Assembly: GCF_019669905.1 (NCBI RefSeq)
Contig: NZ_AP019777.1
Span: 2,418,001 to 2,482,000, forward strand
From: Methylomonas koyamae
GTDB lineage: Bacteria > Pseudomonadota > Gammaproteobacteria > Methylococcales > Methylomonadaceae
Direction: 5' to 3'
DNA length: 64,000 nucleotides
Made by a program: the position numbers and the translations under genes. How positions within the stretch are numbered: position 1 is the first letter of the stretch; every line of letters begins with the position of its first letter. Below, in pieces: positions 19,201-27,885 of the stretch. The notes beneath the pieces were generated by a model. The model did not search any database and was not told the origin of the DNA. It saw only the letters and a program-made list of their open reading frames with translations.

Positions 19201-21105
19201 ATGAGTGGCTCCGCCCAGCGCGGATCCGCTGCCGTAGTCGGAACGGTCAGTCCCGAATCCCGCGCGGATTCGGGATTTTCCAGCGCCGGTGCCGCACAGG
19301 GCGCGGCCGATGACTTTTGGTCGCAGTTGGTCCATGCCCAAACCTCCGAACAATTATGCCGTGCCTGGTTAGGCATTCTGTGCCAATGGATACCTAGGGC
19401 GCAGTCCGGTATTTTGCTGTTGCACGACGAAGGCGACAATTATGCGCCGGCCGCGGTCTGGCCCGATCCGCAGCGCGATATGTCGTTTCTGGCCGAAATC
19501 GCCCAAGACGCATTGGTCGAACAGCGCGGCATCGTCCGCAACGATGCCGCCGGCTTGACCCAATGTGCCTATCCCCTGCTATCCGCCGAAGAAACCTATG
19601 GCGTCGTCGTGTTGCACGTAGCCGGCGGCGGCGATGCGGCGATGCGCGACGCTTTACGCTTACTGCACTGGGGCGCGGGATGGTTGGTGGGTTTGTTCGA
19701 CCGTCGCCATCTGTTGGATCGGGACCTGCGCCTGAAGCAGTCCGCGTTATTGCAGGATTTACTGCTCGGCGTATTGGCTGAACCGGCCCCGGATGACGCT
19801 GCACGCTGGATCGTCAACCGCCTGGCCGCTGCGGTGCCGTGCCGGCTTGCTGTCATCGGCCATTGCGACGCGTCCGGCCAGCACATCGAATTGGCTAGCG
19901 TGTCGGCCAGCGCCAGTTTCGAGCCGCGTTCCAACCTGATGGCCGCCGCGCGCGAAGCGATGCGGGAAGCCTTGTTGTCCGGCCAGGCCTTGGCCCATCC
20001 TGCCGCCGAAACCGGCGATAGCGCTACAATCTCTTTTAATGGCGTCGCCGATTATTGCCGGGAAGCCGAAGCGCCGGCCGCGGTAGTACTGCCGCTCAGC
20101 CAGCGCGGGCGCATGGTCGGGGCCTTGCTGCTGGACTTGGCTGCCCAACCCGCCCCGGCCGAGCTGGAATTTTTCCGCACGCTGGCATTGGCGTTGGCGC
20201 CGGCGCTGGATTTACACGCGCTCGCCGCCCGCGGTTTGGCGGCTCACGGCCGCGACAGCCTGAAGCGGATGCTGGCCGACTGGCTGGGTCCTAGTCATCC
20301 GGGTTTGAAATTTGCCGGCACCTTGGCCGTGATCGGTTTGTTGCTGGCGGCGACGGTACCGGTCGATTTTCGGGTGCGGGCGCCGGCGACGGTGGAAGGC
20401 AAGGTGCAACGCGTGGTCGCCGCGCCGTTTGCCGGCTTTATCCAGGAAGCCTATTTGCGGGCCGGAGATGCGGTCAAGCAGGGCGACATCTTGGCCCGGC
20501 TGGACGAGCGCGAATTGCGTTTGGAAGAATCGCAATGGGTGGCTCAGGCGGAACTGGCCGAACGTAAACTGCGCGAAGCGATGGCGAAAGGCATCGCCGT
20601 GACAGTCAGGCTGGCGCAAGCCGAGCTCGACGAAGCCCAGGCGGAACTGGCTTTCGTGCGCAGCAAGTTGGCGCGGGCCACCGTCGTCGCGCCCTTCGAC
20701 GGCGTCATCGTCAAAGGCGATCTGTCGCAACAGCAGGGCGCACCGGTCGAACAAGGTAAAGTCTTGTTCGAGGTGGCGCCGATGTCGGCCTGGCGGGTGG
20801 TGTTGAAAGTGGACGAGCGCGACATCGTTCATGTCCGCGAAGGTGAGCAGGGCGAATTGGTGTTGACCGGCTTGCCCGGCGAGCGTTTCGCGCTGAAGGT
20901 CAACAAGGTTGCGCCGGTGGCGTTGGCGGAAGACGGCCGTAACAGTTTCCGGGTCGAAGCGGCCGTGCTGGGCGAGAGCCGCGGCGTACAGCCGGGCATG
21001 GAAGGCGTCGGTAAACTGGCAGCCGGCGAGCGGACCTTACTCTGGATTGCACTGCACCGGGTGTTCGATTGGGCGAGGTATACGCTATGGACACTGGGCT
21101 GGTAA
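19201..21105 (+). CDS. GAF-domain HlyD-family membrane fusion protein
   Basis: 634 residues, beginning 6 bases after the previous stop. The N-terminal 370 residues are cytoplasmic, with two GAF-like segments (about 50-170 and 190-340; LLLHDEGDNYAPAAVWPD in the first). One membrane helix follows (about 373-393), then a periplasmic HlyD-type half: a biotinyl-lipoyl piece (VVAAPFAGFIQEAYLRAGD), a helical hairpin (about 440-500), the second lipoyl piece (ATVVAPFDGVIVKGDLSQ) and a beta-barrel (VLKVDERDIVHVREGEQG). HlyD proteins bridge an inner-membrane exporter to the outer membrane; the GAF extension is unusual and could sense a cytoplasmic ligand. Its last 19 bases overlap the next gene, so the two are translationally coupled. 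The exact cargo is inferred from the neighbouring giant gene. Confidence 0.85.
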   Translation: MSGSAQRGSAAVVGTVSPESRADSGFSSAGAAQGAADDFWSQLVHAQTSEQLCRAWLGILCQWIPRAQSGILLLHDEGDNYAPAAVWPDPQRDMSFLAEIAQDALVEQRGIVRNDAAGLTQCAYPLLSAEETYGVVVLHVAGGGDAAMRDALRLLHWGAGWLVGLFDRRHLLDRDLRLKQSALLQDLLLGVLAEPAPDDAARWIVNRLAAAVPCRLAVIGHCDASGQHIELASVSASASFEPRSNLMAAAREAMREALLSGQALAHPAAETGDSATISFNGVADYCREAEAPAAVVLPLSQRGRMVGALLLDLAAQPAPAELEFFRTLALALAPALDLHALAARGLAAHGRDSLKRMLADWLGPSHPGLKFAGTLAVIGLLLAATVPVDFRVRAPATVEGKVQRVVAAPFAGFIQEAYLRAGDAVKQGDILARLDERELRLEESQWVAQAELAERKLREAMAKGIAVTVRLAQAELDEAQAELAFVRSKLARATVVAPFDGVIVKGDLSQQQGAPVEQGKVLFEVAPMSAWRVVLKVDERDIVHVREGEQGELVLTGLPGERFALKVNKVAPVALAEDGRNSFRVEAAVLGESRGVQPGMEGVGKLAAGERTLLWIALHRVFDWARYTLWTLGW

Positions 21106-23267
21106 CTGCCGATTCGACGCTGGGCAGCCAGCTGGTCAACAGCCATTGGTACCGGGTCGGCGGCTTGGCGCCGCGCTTGCGCGACACCTTGCGCATCCAT
21201 CCCCAATACTGGCGCCGGCAGTTGTGGTACGTAGTCGAAGACCGCATCAATGCCCGCTACCACCGTTTCGACCGTCAGGCATACCGCATCATCCGCTTAC
21301 TGGACGGCCGTACCACGCTGCAACAACTGTGGCTGAGACTGGCAGCCGAAGCCGGCGAGCATTTGCCCAGCCAGGAAGAGATACTGAGTTTACTCGGCCA
21401 ATTGCACAGCCTGGATTTATTGGCTAGCGACACCTTGCCGGACTTGGGCGAATTGGCCGGCCGCGGCCGCAGCCAGACATGGCGCAAGCGGGCGGCGAGC
21501 TATTTCAACCCGTTGGCGATCAGAATCCCGCTGTTCGACCCCGACCGTTTTCTGGAGCGCGCCGCCAAGCGGCTGGCACCGTTGCTGAACTGGCGCGGCG
21601 CGGCGCTCTGGCTGGCCTGTGTGCTACCGGCCCTGGTATTGGCCGCGTCGCATTGGCGAGAGCTGACCAATAATTTCGGCGAAAGGGTTATGGCCCTGGA
21701 TAACCTGCTGATGCTGGCGGTACTGTTCCCGTTGGTCAAAATTCTGCACGAACTCGGCCATGGCTTGGCCTGCAAGCGCGGCGGCGGCGAGGTTCACGAT
21801 TTGGGCATCATGCTGTTGCTGTTTTTGCCGGTGCCGTATCTGGAAGCCTCCAGTTCCTGGACCTTTCCCGACAAACGCGCCCGGATGCTGGTCGGTGCCG
21901 CCGGCATGCTGGTCGAAGTCTGGCTGGCGGCGCTGGCGTTCTACCTGTGGCTATGGCTGCAGCCGGGTATGGCCAAAGCCCTGGCGTACGACTTCACGGT
22001 GCTGGCCAGCGTCACTACCGTGTTGTTCAACGCCAATCCTCTATTGCGTTACGACGGCTATTACATCGCCAGCGACGCGCTGGAAATTCCCAATCTGGCG
22101 CAACGCGCCGGCCGTTGGTGGGCGTATCTGTTCGAACGCCGTCTGCTCGGCCGGCGTTACGCCGATTCGCCGGTGCAAGCGCCGGGAGAAGCGTTCTGGT
22201 TCACGTTGTATTCGCCGTTGTCGTTTCTGTACCGGACCTTCGTCATGTTCTCCATCGCCGTGTTCGTCGCCGGGCAATATTTTGCGGTCGGCGTATTGAT
22301 CGCCGTGTGGAGTATCGCGGCCAGCATTGCGCTGCCGTTATGGCGGGCGCTTACCTGGCTGGCGCGAAATTTCGCCGGCGGCGGCATCGACAGCCGGCCG
22401 CGGCGGGTGATCTTGACGCTGGCCGCCGGGCTGGGTTTGTTCTTGTTCGCGCTGCCGTTACCGCACCATACCCAAGTCGATGGCGTACTATGGTTGCCGG
22501 ACAGTGCCGTGGTCAGGGCGGGCCAAACCGGATTTGCCGAACGGGTTTCGGCGGCCAGCGACAGCGAGTTGCAGCCGGGCGAAACCGTCCTGGAATTGGC
22601 CGATCCCGGTCTGGCGGCCGAATTGGCGGCACAAACCGCCCGCACCGAGGCCGCGCAAGTGCGTTACGATGCCGCCCGGTTGGAAGACCCGGCCGCCGGC
22701 GAACGGTATGCAGCGGAATTGCGCCGCGAACAAAAAGCCCTGGCCCATTTGGCCGAGCGAAATGCGCGGCTGACCGTAAAAAGCGCGAGCGGCGGCCGGC
22801 TCTGGCTCAGCCAAAGCGAGGACATGCCCGGCCGCCACTTTCGCCAGGGCGACGTGCTCGGTTACGTGATTCCGCCGGCACCGCCGCGGATCCGCATCAT
22901 CGTCGACCAGTCGGACGAAACGCTGATCCGCGAACACACCCGTTCTGTGCGGGTAAAGCTGCCGTTTGCGGCGGCCAGTTTGTGGCCGGCGACGATACTG
23001 CGCAGCGTGCCGGCCGCTTCCAACGAATTGCCAAGCGCCGCGTTGGGGCGTTCCGGCGGCGGCGAAATCGCCACCGATCCGCGCGACGACAGCGGCCGGC
23101 GTGCGTTGACCAGCCATTTCGAATACGAGCTGGGATTGCCCGACGATTTTCCTTACCGCTTGATCGGCAGCCGGGTCAGCGTCCGTTTCGAGCATCCGTT
23201 GGAGCCGGTGGGCAAGCGCATTTGGCGCGGCTTACGCCGTCTGTTTCTGGCGCATTTCCACTCCTGA
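21087..23267 (+). CDS. PqqD-like / M50-like metalloprotease-fold / HlyD-like membrane protein
   Basis: 726 residues from ATG 21087, preceded by GGGCGAGG; an upstream TTG (21069) is possible but less likely. Residues about 50-115 look like a PqqD-type winged helix (FRLLDG-like YRIIRLLDGRTTLQQLWLRL). A polytopic membrane domain follows, carrying the zinc motif HELGH (residues 221-225) and the second-site motif NANPLLRYDGYY typical of M50/site-2-protease relatives. After the last helix (about 440-455), a periplasmic lipoyl/HlyD-like portion begins at HTQVDGVLWLPDSAVVRAGQ. Related proteins usually sit beside HlyD proteins in export clusters. It overlaps the upstream HlyD gene by 19 bp and is followed closely by a SecA paralogue. 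Proteolytic activity is possible because the HExxH motif is intact, but it is unproven. Confidence 0.85.
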   Translation: MDTGLVTADSTLGSQLVNSHWYRVGGLAPRLRDTLRIHPQYWRRQLWYVVEDRINARYHRFDRQAYRIIRLLDGRTTLQQLWLRLAAEAGEHLPSQEEILSLLGQLHSLDLLASDTLPDLGELAGRGRSQTWRKRAASYFNPLAIRIPLFDPDRFLERAAKRLAPLLNWRGAALWLACVLPALVLAASHWRELTNNFGERVMALDNLLMLAVLFPLVKILHELGHGLACKRGGGEVHDLGIMLLLFLPVPYLEASSSWTFPDKRARMLVGAAGMLVEVWLAALAFYLWLWLQPGMAKALAYDFTVLASVTTVLFNANPLLRYDGYYIASDALEIPNLAQRAGRWWAYLFERRLLGRRYADSPVQAPGEAFWFTLYSPLSFLYRTFVMFSIAVFVAGQYFAVGVLIAVWSIAASIALPLWRALTWLARNFAGGGIDSRPRRVILTLAAGLGLFLFALPLPHHTQVDGVLWLPDSAVVRAGQTGFAERVSAASDSELQPGETVLELADPGLAAELAAQTARTEAAQVRYDAARLEDPAAGERYAAELRREQKALAHLAERNARLTVKSASGGRLWLSQSEDMPGRHFRQGDVLGYVIPPAPPRIRIIVDQSDETLIREHTRSVRVKLPFAAASLWPATILRSVPAASNELPSAALGRSGGGEIATDPRDDSGRRALTSHFEYELGLPDDFPYRLIGSRVSVRFEHPLEPVGKRIWRGLRRLFLAHFHS

Positions 23268-23291
23268 CCGGCCGGCCCGCGGAGCGCTACT

Positions 23292-25337
23292 ATGAACGAC
23301 GCCAGGATTTCGAATGTTGGGCAATGGCCGCCTGCCCAGGTTCGTTTGGCGGCGCGTATTTTTCCGGAACGGGCCGATACCGCCGATTCCGGCTTGGACC
23401 GCTGGGTGACGGGGTGGTGGCAAGGCAAACTGCGCACCTGGTATCCGCGCCAACGCGAACGCCTCCGCTTCCGCGACGCGGTGGAAGCCGAAGCCGCAGG
23501 CTTGGGGCTGGAACGGTGGGACGACGCCAGGCTGCAACGCGAAAGCCGGCCGGCGGCCAGAAACGCCTTCGTCGGTAAAGATTTCGCCAGCGGAGCGCTG
23601 GCCTTGGCACTGGTGCGCGAAGCGGCCCGGCGCCGGTTGGGGCTGTTGGCACATCCGCCGCAATTGCTGGCGGCCTGGAAATTGTTATGCGGGCACTTAA
23701 TCGAGTTCGATACCGGCGAAGGTAAAACTCTGACCGCCGCGCTGGCGGCCTGTCTGGCGGCGCTGGCCGGCGTGCCGGCGCACGTGGTGACGGTCAACGA
23801 TTATCTGGCGCAACGCGACGCCGAGAAAATGCTGCCGCTGTTTGCCTTTTTCGGTTTGAGCGTCGGCGTGGTCCACGGCGGCGTGGCCCAAAACGACCGG
23901 GCACATCAATATGCCCAGGATTTGACCTACTGCACCAATAAGGATTTGGTGTTCGATTACCTGCGCGACCGGGTCAACGCCGGCGGCATCAACAGCCCGG
24001 CGCAACTGGCGGTTCGGCGTTTGCACCAGCCGCAGCGCGGCGAGGAGCGGCTGCGGCTGCGCGGCTTGCATTTTGCGATTGTCGACGAGGCCGACAGCAT
24101 ATTGATCGACGAAGCGCGCACGCCGTTGATATTGTCGGCACTGAGCGATCGCGGCGCCGACCGGGATGTGTTTGCACAGGTATTGAATGTTGCCGAACAA
24201 TTGCAGCAAGATTTGCACTTCCGGCTGATCGGCGCGCAGCGGATACCGGAATTGAGCAAGGAAGGCCGCCTGTACTTGGCGCAATTGGCCGAAGACTACC
24301 TGGCCGAGTCAGGATCGCGGCGTAAAGTCCTGGACGAATTCTGGCAGCTGGATTGGGTCCGCGAGCATTACGTGCTGCAGGCGTTGCGGGCGATCTACGT
24401 CTACCGCCGCGACCAACATTACGTCGTGCTGGACGGCAAGATCGTGATCGTCGACGAGTTCACCGGGCGTCTGTTGCCGGACCGCAGTTGGGAGCAAGGT
24501 CTGCACCAACTGGTCGAGGTTAAGGAGGGCTGTGCCGCCACCGGCCAAAACCGGACGCTGGCGCGGCTGACCTACCAAGTGTTTTTCGGCCGTTACCTGC
24601 GTTTGGCCGGCATGAGCGGAACCTTGCGCGAAGTCGCGGCGGAGATGGCGGCGGTGTACCGGGTGCCGACCTTGCGGGTCGAACCGAACCGGCCCTGCCA
24701 GCGCATCGAACGGCCGAGCCTATTGCTGCGCGACGCCGAGGCCAAACACGCGGCGATTGTCGATGAAGTCCGGCAGATTTTGACGCAGGGCAGGGCGGTA
24801 TTGATCGGCACGCGCTCGGTGATGGCCTCGCTGGCGATTTCCCGCGCCTTGGCCGGCGCCGGTATCGTCCACAAGGTCCTGAATGCTTTGCAGGACGAAG
24901 ACGAAGCCAGTTTGGTGGCCCAGGCCGGCCAACCCGGTGCGGTTACCGTGGCCACCAACATGGCCGGCCGCGGTACCGACATCCCGTTGGCCCCGGCGGT
25001 AGCCGAACGCGGCGGTTTACACGTCGTACTGAGCGAATGGCACGAGTCGGCGCGGATCGACCGCCAATTGTTCGGCCGCTGCGCCCGCCAAGGCGATCCG
25101 GGCAGTTGCCGCGCCATCGTCGCGTTGGACGACGAACTGCTGCAGCATTACGCTTCGGCGCTGGCCAACTGGACCGCGCTGCAATGGCCGGGATCGCCGC
25201 CGGCGTCCGCGGTCAAGCTGCTCAGGCGGACGATGCAGCGCAAGGCCGAGGCAGCCAATGCCGCGCAACGGCGGGCGACGATGCGGCAGGACCGGCAGAT
25301 GCGCCGGCAATTGGCGTTTTCCGGCGCCACGGAATGA
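23292..25337 (+). CDS. SecA-like translocation ATPase (short paralogue)
   Basis: 681 residues, with GGAG 8 bases before the ATG. SecA signatures appear in order: Walker A TGEGKT at residues 141-146, VHVVTVNDYLAQRDAE-like AHVVTVNDYLAQRDAEKM, YCTNKDLVFDYLRDR, Walker B with DEADSILIDEARTPLI, VIVDEFTGR, GMSGT, NMAGRGTDI and an arginine-finger region QLFGRCARQGDPGS, where housekeeping SecA has GRSGRQGD. It is about 220 residues shorter than normal SecA. There is no C-terminal cysteine-rich zinc/SecB-binding tail, and the N terminus before the motor is atypical. It is encoded between an M50/HlyD protein and another HlyD protein. A specialised motor feeding the giant neighbour into an export channel is the best explanation; it is not the housekeeping secA. 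Confidence 0.9.
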   Translation: MNDARISNVGQWPPAQVRLAARIFPERADTADSGLDRWVTGWWQGKLRTWYPRQRERLRFRDAVEAEAAGLGLERWDDARLQRESRPAARNAFVGKDFASGALALALVREAARRRLGLLAHPPQLLAAWKLLCGHLIEFDTGEGKTLTAALAACLAALAGVPAHVVTVNDYLAQRDAEKMLPLFAFFGLSVGVVHGGVAQNDRAHQYAQDLTYCTNKDLVFDYLRDRVNAGGINSPAQLAVRRLHQPQRGEERLRLRGLHFAIVDEADSILIDEARTPLILSALSDRGADRDVFAQVLNVAEQLQQDLHFRLIGAQRIPELSKEGRLYLAQLAEDYLAESGSRRKVLDEFWQLDWVREHYVLQALRAIYVYRRDQHYVVLDGKIVIVDEFTGRLLPDRSWEQGLHQLVEVKEGCAATGQNRTLARLTYQVFFGRYLRLAGMSGTLREVAAEMAAVYRVPTLRVEPNRPCQRIERPSLLLRDAEAKHAAIVDEVRQILTQGRAVLIGTRSVMASLAISRALAGAGIVHKVLNALQDEDEASLVAQAGQPGAVTVATNMAGRGTDIPLAPAVAERGGLHVVLSEWHESARIDRQLFGRCARQGDPGSCRAIVALDDELLQHYASALANWTALQWPGSPPASAVKLLRRTMQRKAEAANAAQRRATMRQDRQMRRQLAFSGATE

Positions 25338-26212
25338 CCAAAACCAATGAGGTTAACCAGAGAATGAAGCAAGCTACAGCGATGTCGGGCGGACGTTACC
25401 GATGGGTTTCCGGATTACTGTTGGCTGCCTGGATACCGGCGTTCGCGGCCGAGGTGCCAGGGCAAGCCACCTTCGATTGCCTGATCGAGCCGTCGCAGTT
25501 GCTCGAAATCCGCAGCCCGGTCACCGGCTTGATCGACCAAGTCCACGCCGGCCGCGGCGATACGGTCAAGCGCAATACGCCGTTGGTCAGCCTGGAATCC
25601 AGCGTCGAGCGTGCCGCGGCCGAACTGGCCGGGGTCCGGGCGGCGATGAACGGCCCATTGGCCGTCGCCGAAAGCCGTCTGGCCCATGCCATTCAAAGCT
25701 TGAACCGGCGAAACGCGCTGGCGCAGAAGAATTACAGCTCGGCGCAGGAACGCGACGATGCCGAGGCGGAAAAAAACGTCGCCCAGGCGGAGTTGCTGTC
25801 CGCCCGCGAGAGCAAGCAGGTGGCCAAGCTCGAACTGGCCTACGCCAACGCCCAATTGGGGCTGCGGGTAATCCATAGCCCGATCGACGGTATCGTCACC
25901 GAACAATTGATGTACCCCGGGGAAGTGGTCGAAGTCGGCGGTACCACGACTACAATTTTGAAATTAGCCCAGATCGATCCGTTACGGGTGAAAATGATAT
26001 TGCCTTTGGCCTATTACACCCGGGTCAAACCGGGGATGCGCGCCGATATCGTCCCGGAAGCGCCGCTGGAGGGCCGCTATAATGTGGCGATCAATCTGGT
26101 GGACCAAGTCATCGACGCCGCCAGCGGCACGTTTCAGGTCCGCGCCGATTTATCCAATCCGTCCGGCAACCTGCCCGGCGGGGTCAAATGCAAGGCGACG
26201 CTGGCGTTGTAA
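25334..26212 (+). CDS. Periplasmic HlyD-family adaptor protein
   Basis: 292 residues from ATG 25334, which overlaps the SecA-like stop as ATGA. A second candidate, ATG 25364, has GAGG 11 bases upstream and gives a shorter signal peptide. The segment VSGLLLAAWIPAFAAEV is a signal sequence. The mature protein has the membrane-fusion layout: lipoyl half (LEIRSPVTGLIDQVHAGRGD), a coiled-coil hairpin rich in Ala, Glu and Lys (about residues 100-180), the second lipoyl half (VIHSPIDGIVTEQLMYPGEV) and a beta-barrel. It is the fourth tightly packed gene of the export cassette. No transmembrane helix is seen apart from the signal, so it would be a soluble periplasmic partner of the two membrane-anchored HlyD-like proteins. 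Confidence 0.87.
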   Translation: MTKTNEVNQRMKQATAMSGGRYRWVSGLLLAAWIPAFAAEVPGQATFDCLIEPSQLLEIRSPVTGLIDQVHAGRGDTVKRNTPLVSLESSVERAAAELAGVRAAMNGPLAVAESRLAHAIQSLNRRNALAQKNYSSAQERDDAEAEKNVAQAELLSARESKQVAKLELAYANAQLGLRVIHSPIDGIVTEQLMYPGEVVEVGGTTTTILKLAQIDPLRVKMILPLAYYTRVKPGMRADIVPEAPLEGRYNVAINLVDQVIDAASGTFQVRADLSNPSGNLPGGVKCKATLAL

Positions 26213-26290
26213 TCGATATCCGCAGCAATTCCGGCGGCGGGTCCGGCTAAAATCACACGCAGTAAAATAACTTAACCAGGAGAATGAGCA

Positions 26291-27091
26291 ATGGCAACGC
26301 AATTACTGATTTACGAAAAAGTCGTACCGGTTTCCAAGGACCGCCACACCGGCTGGTCGGTCAAGGCCGGCAACGAGTATTCTTTTGCCAAACACGTCAA
26401 TTCGGTGCCGATTTTGGCCGTCGAGTTCGCCAGTGCGGCCGACGAATACACTATCGTATTTGCCGGTAACGAAGAAGGCACGATGCCTATCGTGCTGCTG
26501 GGGATCAAGGAACGGGAAAACCTGTTCGTCAACGAAGCCAACCACTGGGACGCCAAATACGTGCCGGCCTTTCTCCGCCGTTATCCGTTCGTGTTCTCGG
26601 AAAGCGAAGACCGCTCGACGTTTACCTTGTGCATCGACGAGGATTTCGTCGGCTGCAACCAAGAGAATAAAGGCGAGCGCCTGTTCGATGCCGAAGGCGA
26701 AAGAACCCAATATCTGGACAACATGCTGCGTTTCGTCAACGAATACCAGGGCCAAAACCTGAGAACCCAGGCATTTTGCCAGAAACTGCGCGAACTGGAT
26801 TTGCTGGAGCCGATGCAGGCCGAATTTACTTTGACTTCCGGCCAACGTTCGCGCCTGGCCGGATTCTTCGCGGTAAACCGCGAACGCCTGAAACGCCTGG
26901 CCGACGAGCAAGTGATCGATTTGTTCAAACTCGACGAATTGGAATTAATTTATCTGCACCTGCAATCGATGCGCAACTTTACCGGCATGTTGGAACGCAG
27001 TGCAGCGCACAATCCGGCGCCGGCCGCCGACGGCGACAAACCGGCCGAGGAAGCGGCTACCGGCCATGCGCCGGACGAAAAATTGCATTGA
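26291..27091 (+). CDS. SapC-family protein
   Basis: 266 residues; ATG 26291 is preceded by AGGAG. The opening VPVSKDRHTGWSVK, the FAKHVNSVPILAVEF block and the FLRRYPFVFSE block match the SapC family, first noted beside S-layer genes of Campylobacter fetus. There is no signal peptide or membrane helix, so it is predicted to be cytoplasmic. The C-terminal tail (from about residue 238) is low-complexity and rich in Ala and Pro. It is 78 bases after the periplasmic adaptor, probably in the same transcription unit. The family has no firmly established biochemical role. Its association with S-layer or giant surface proteins supports the idea that the whole cluster builds a surface layer (inference). 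Confidence 0.85.
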   Translation: MATQLLIYEKVVPVSKDRHTGWSVKAGNEYSFAKHVNSVPILAVEFASAADEYTIVFAGNEEGTMPIVLLGIKERENLFVNEANHWDAKYVPAFLRRYPFVFSESEDRSTFTLCIDEDFVGCNQENKGERLFDAEGERTQYLDNMLRFVNEYQGQNLRTQAFCQKLRELDLLEPMQAEFTLTSGQRSRLAGFFAVNRERLKRLADEQVIDLFKLDELELIYLHLQSMRNFTGMLERSAAHNPAPAADGDKPAEEAATGHAPDEKLH

Positions 27092-27192
27092 TAGCGGTTG
27101 TAATTCGGTAAGGGATCGCAGCAATTCTGAGATTTTCTGACCGACGCAGCATCGAGGGAACTACCGAGCTATGACGTTGCTGCCCCGGCTGG

Positions 27193-27885
27193 TCAATGGC
27201 CGGGAACGGTCAACGACTTGCCGTTGTCGGCGGCGCCGAGTTTCAGCAAGAACGGCACCGCCGCCTCGGCCCAACTTTCCGCTGTCGGGTAATGCGCGGC
27301 AGCGGCACCGAAACAGGCCTGCAACATATCGGTGTCGATAATCCCCGGATTCAGCGCGACGGCCACCATGGTTGCGGGCAGTTCGGCGGCCAAGGCCTTG
27401 GTCAGCCCTTCTATGGCCCATTTGCTGGCGCAGTAGGGTGCTACGCCGGCCGCCACGCTGCGGCCCCATCCGGAACTAAAGTTGACGCAAACGCCGCGCT
27501 GCCGTTCCAGCATCGCCGGCAGGAATTGGCGGATAACGTTGGCGACGCCCTTGATGTTGATATCGACCAGCGCATCGAAACCCGCGGCCGGGATTTGCCA
27601 TAACGGCTGCACCGGGTTGATGACCGCCGCGTTGTTCAGCAACAGGTCCGGAGCGCCGAACTCGGCGATGGCCGCTTGCGCCCACGCCGCCACCGCTGCG
27701 TCTTCAGCGACGTCGACCGTATCGAACCGGTGGTTGCTGCCGCATGCGGCAGCCAACTCGGCAATAGCGCCGGCGGAACGGCCGCAGCCGATGACGCGGT
27801 GGCCCAGAACGGCGAATTTCTCGGCCATAGCCCGGCCCAGGCCGCGAGTGGCACCGGTAATGACGACAGTCCTGGCTTCAACCAT
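27193..27885 (-). CDS. Short-chain dehydrogenase/reductase
   Basis: 230 residues, classical SDR length. It shows the NAD(P)-binding TGATRGLG near the N terminus, the NNAAV motif, the catalytic serine in SSGWG and the catalytic YCASK. The arginine in TGATRG and RS after VIGCG suggest NADP preference (inference). The ATG overlaps the last 8 bases of the upstream histidine-kinase gene, so the two are translationally coupled. The substrate cannot be told from sequence. Confidence 0.88.
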   Translation of the reverse strand: MVEARTVVITGATRGLGRAMAEKFAVLGHRVIGCGRSAGAIAELAAACGSNHRFDTVDVAEDAAVAAWAQAAIAEFGAPDLLLNNAAVINPVQPLWQIPAAGFDALVDINIKGVANVIRQFLPAMLERQRGVCVNFSSGWGRSVAAGVAPYCASKWAIEGLTKALAAELPATMVAVALNPGIIDTDMLQACFGAAAAHYPTAESWAEAAVPFLLKLGAADNGKSLTVPGH

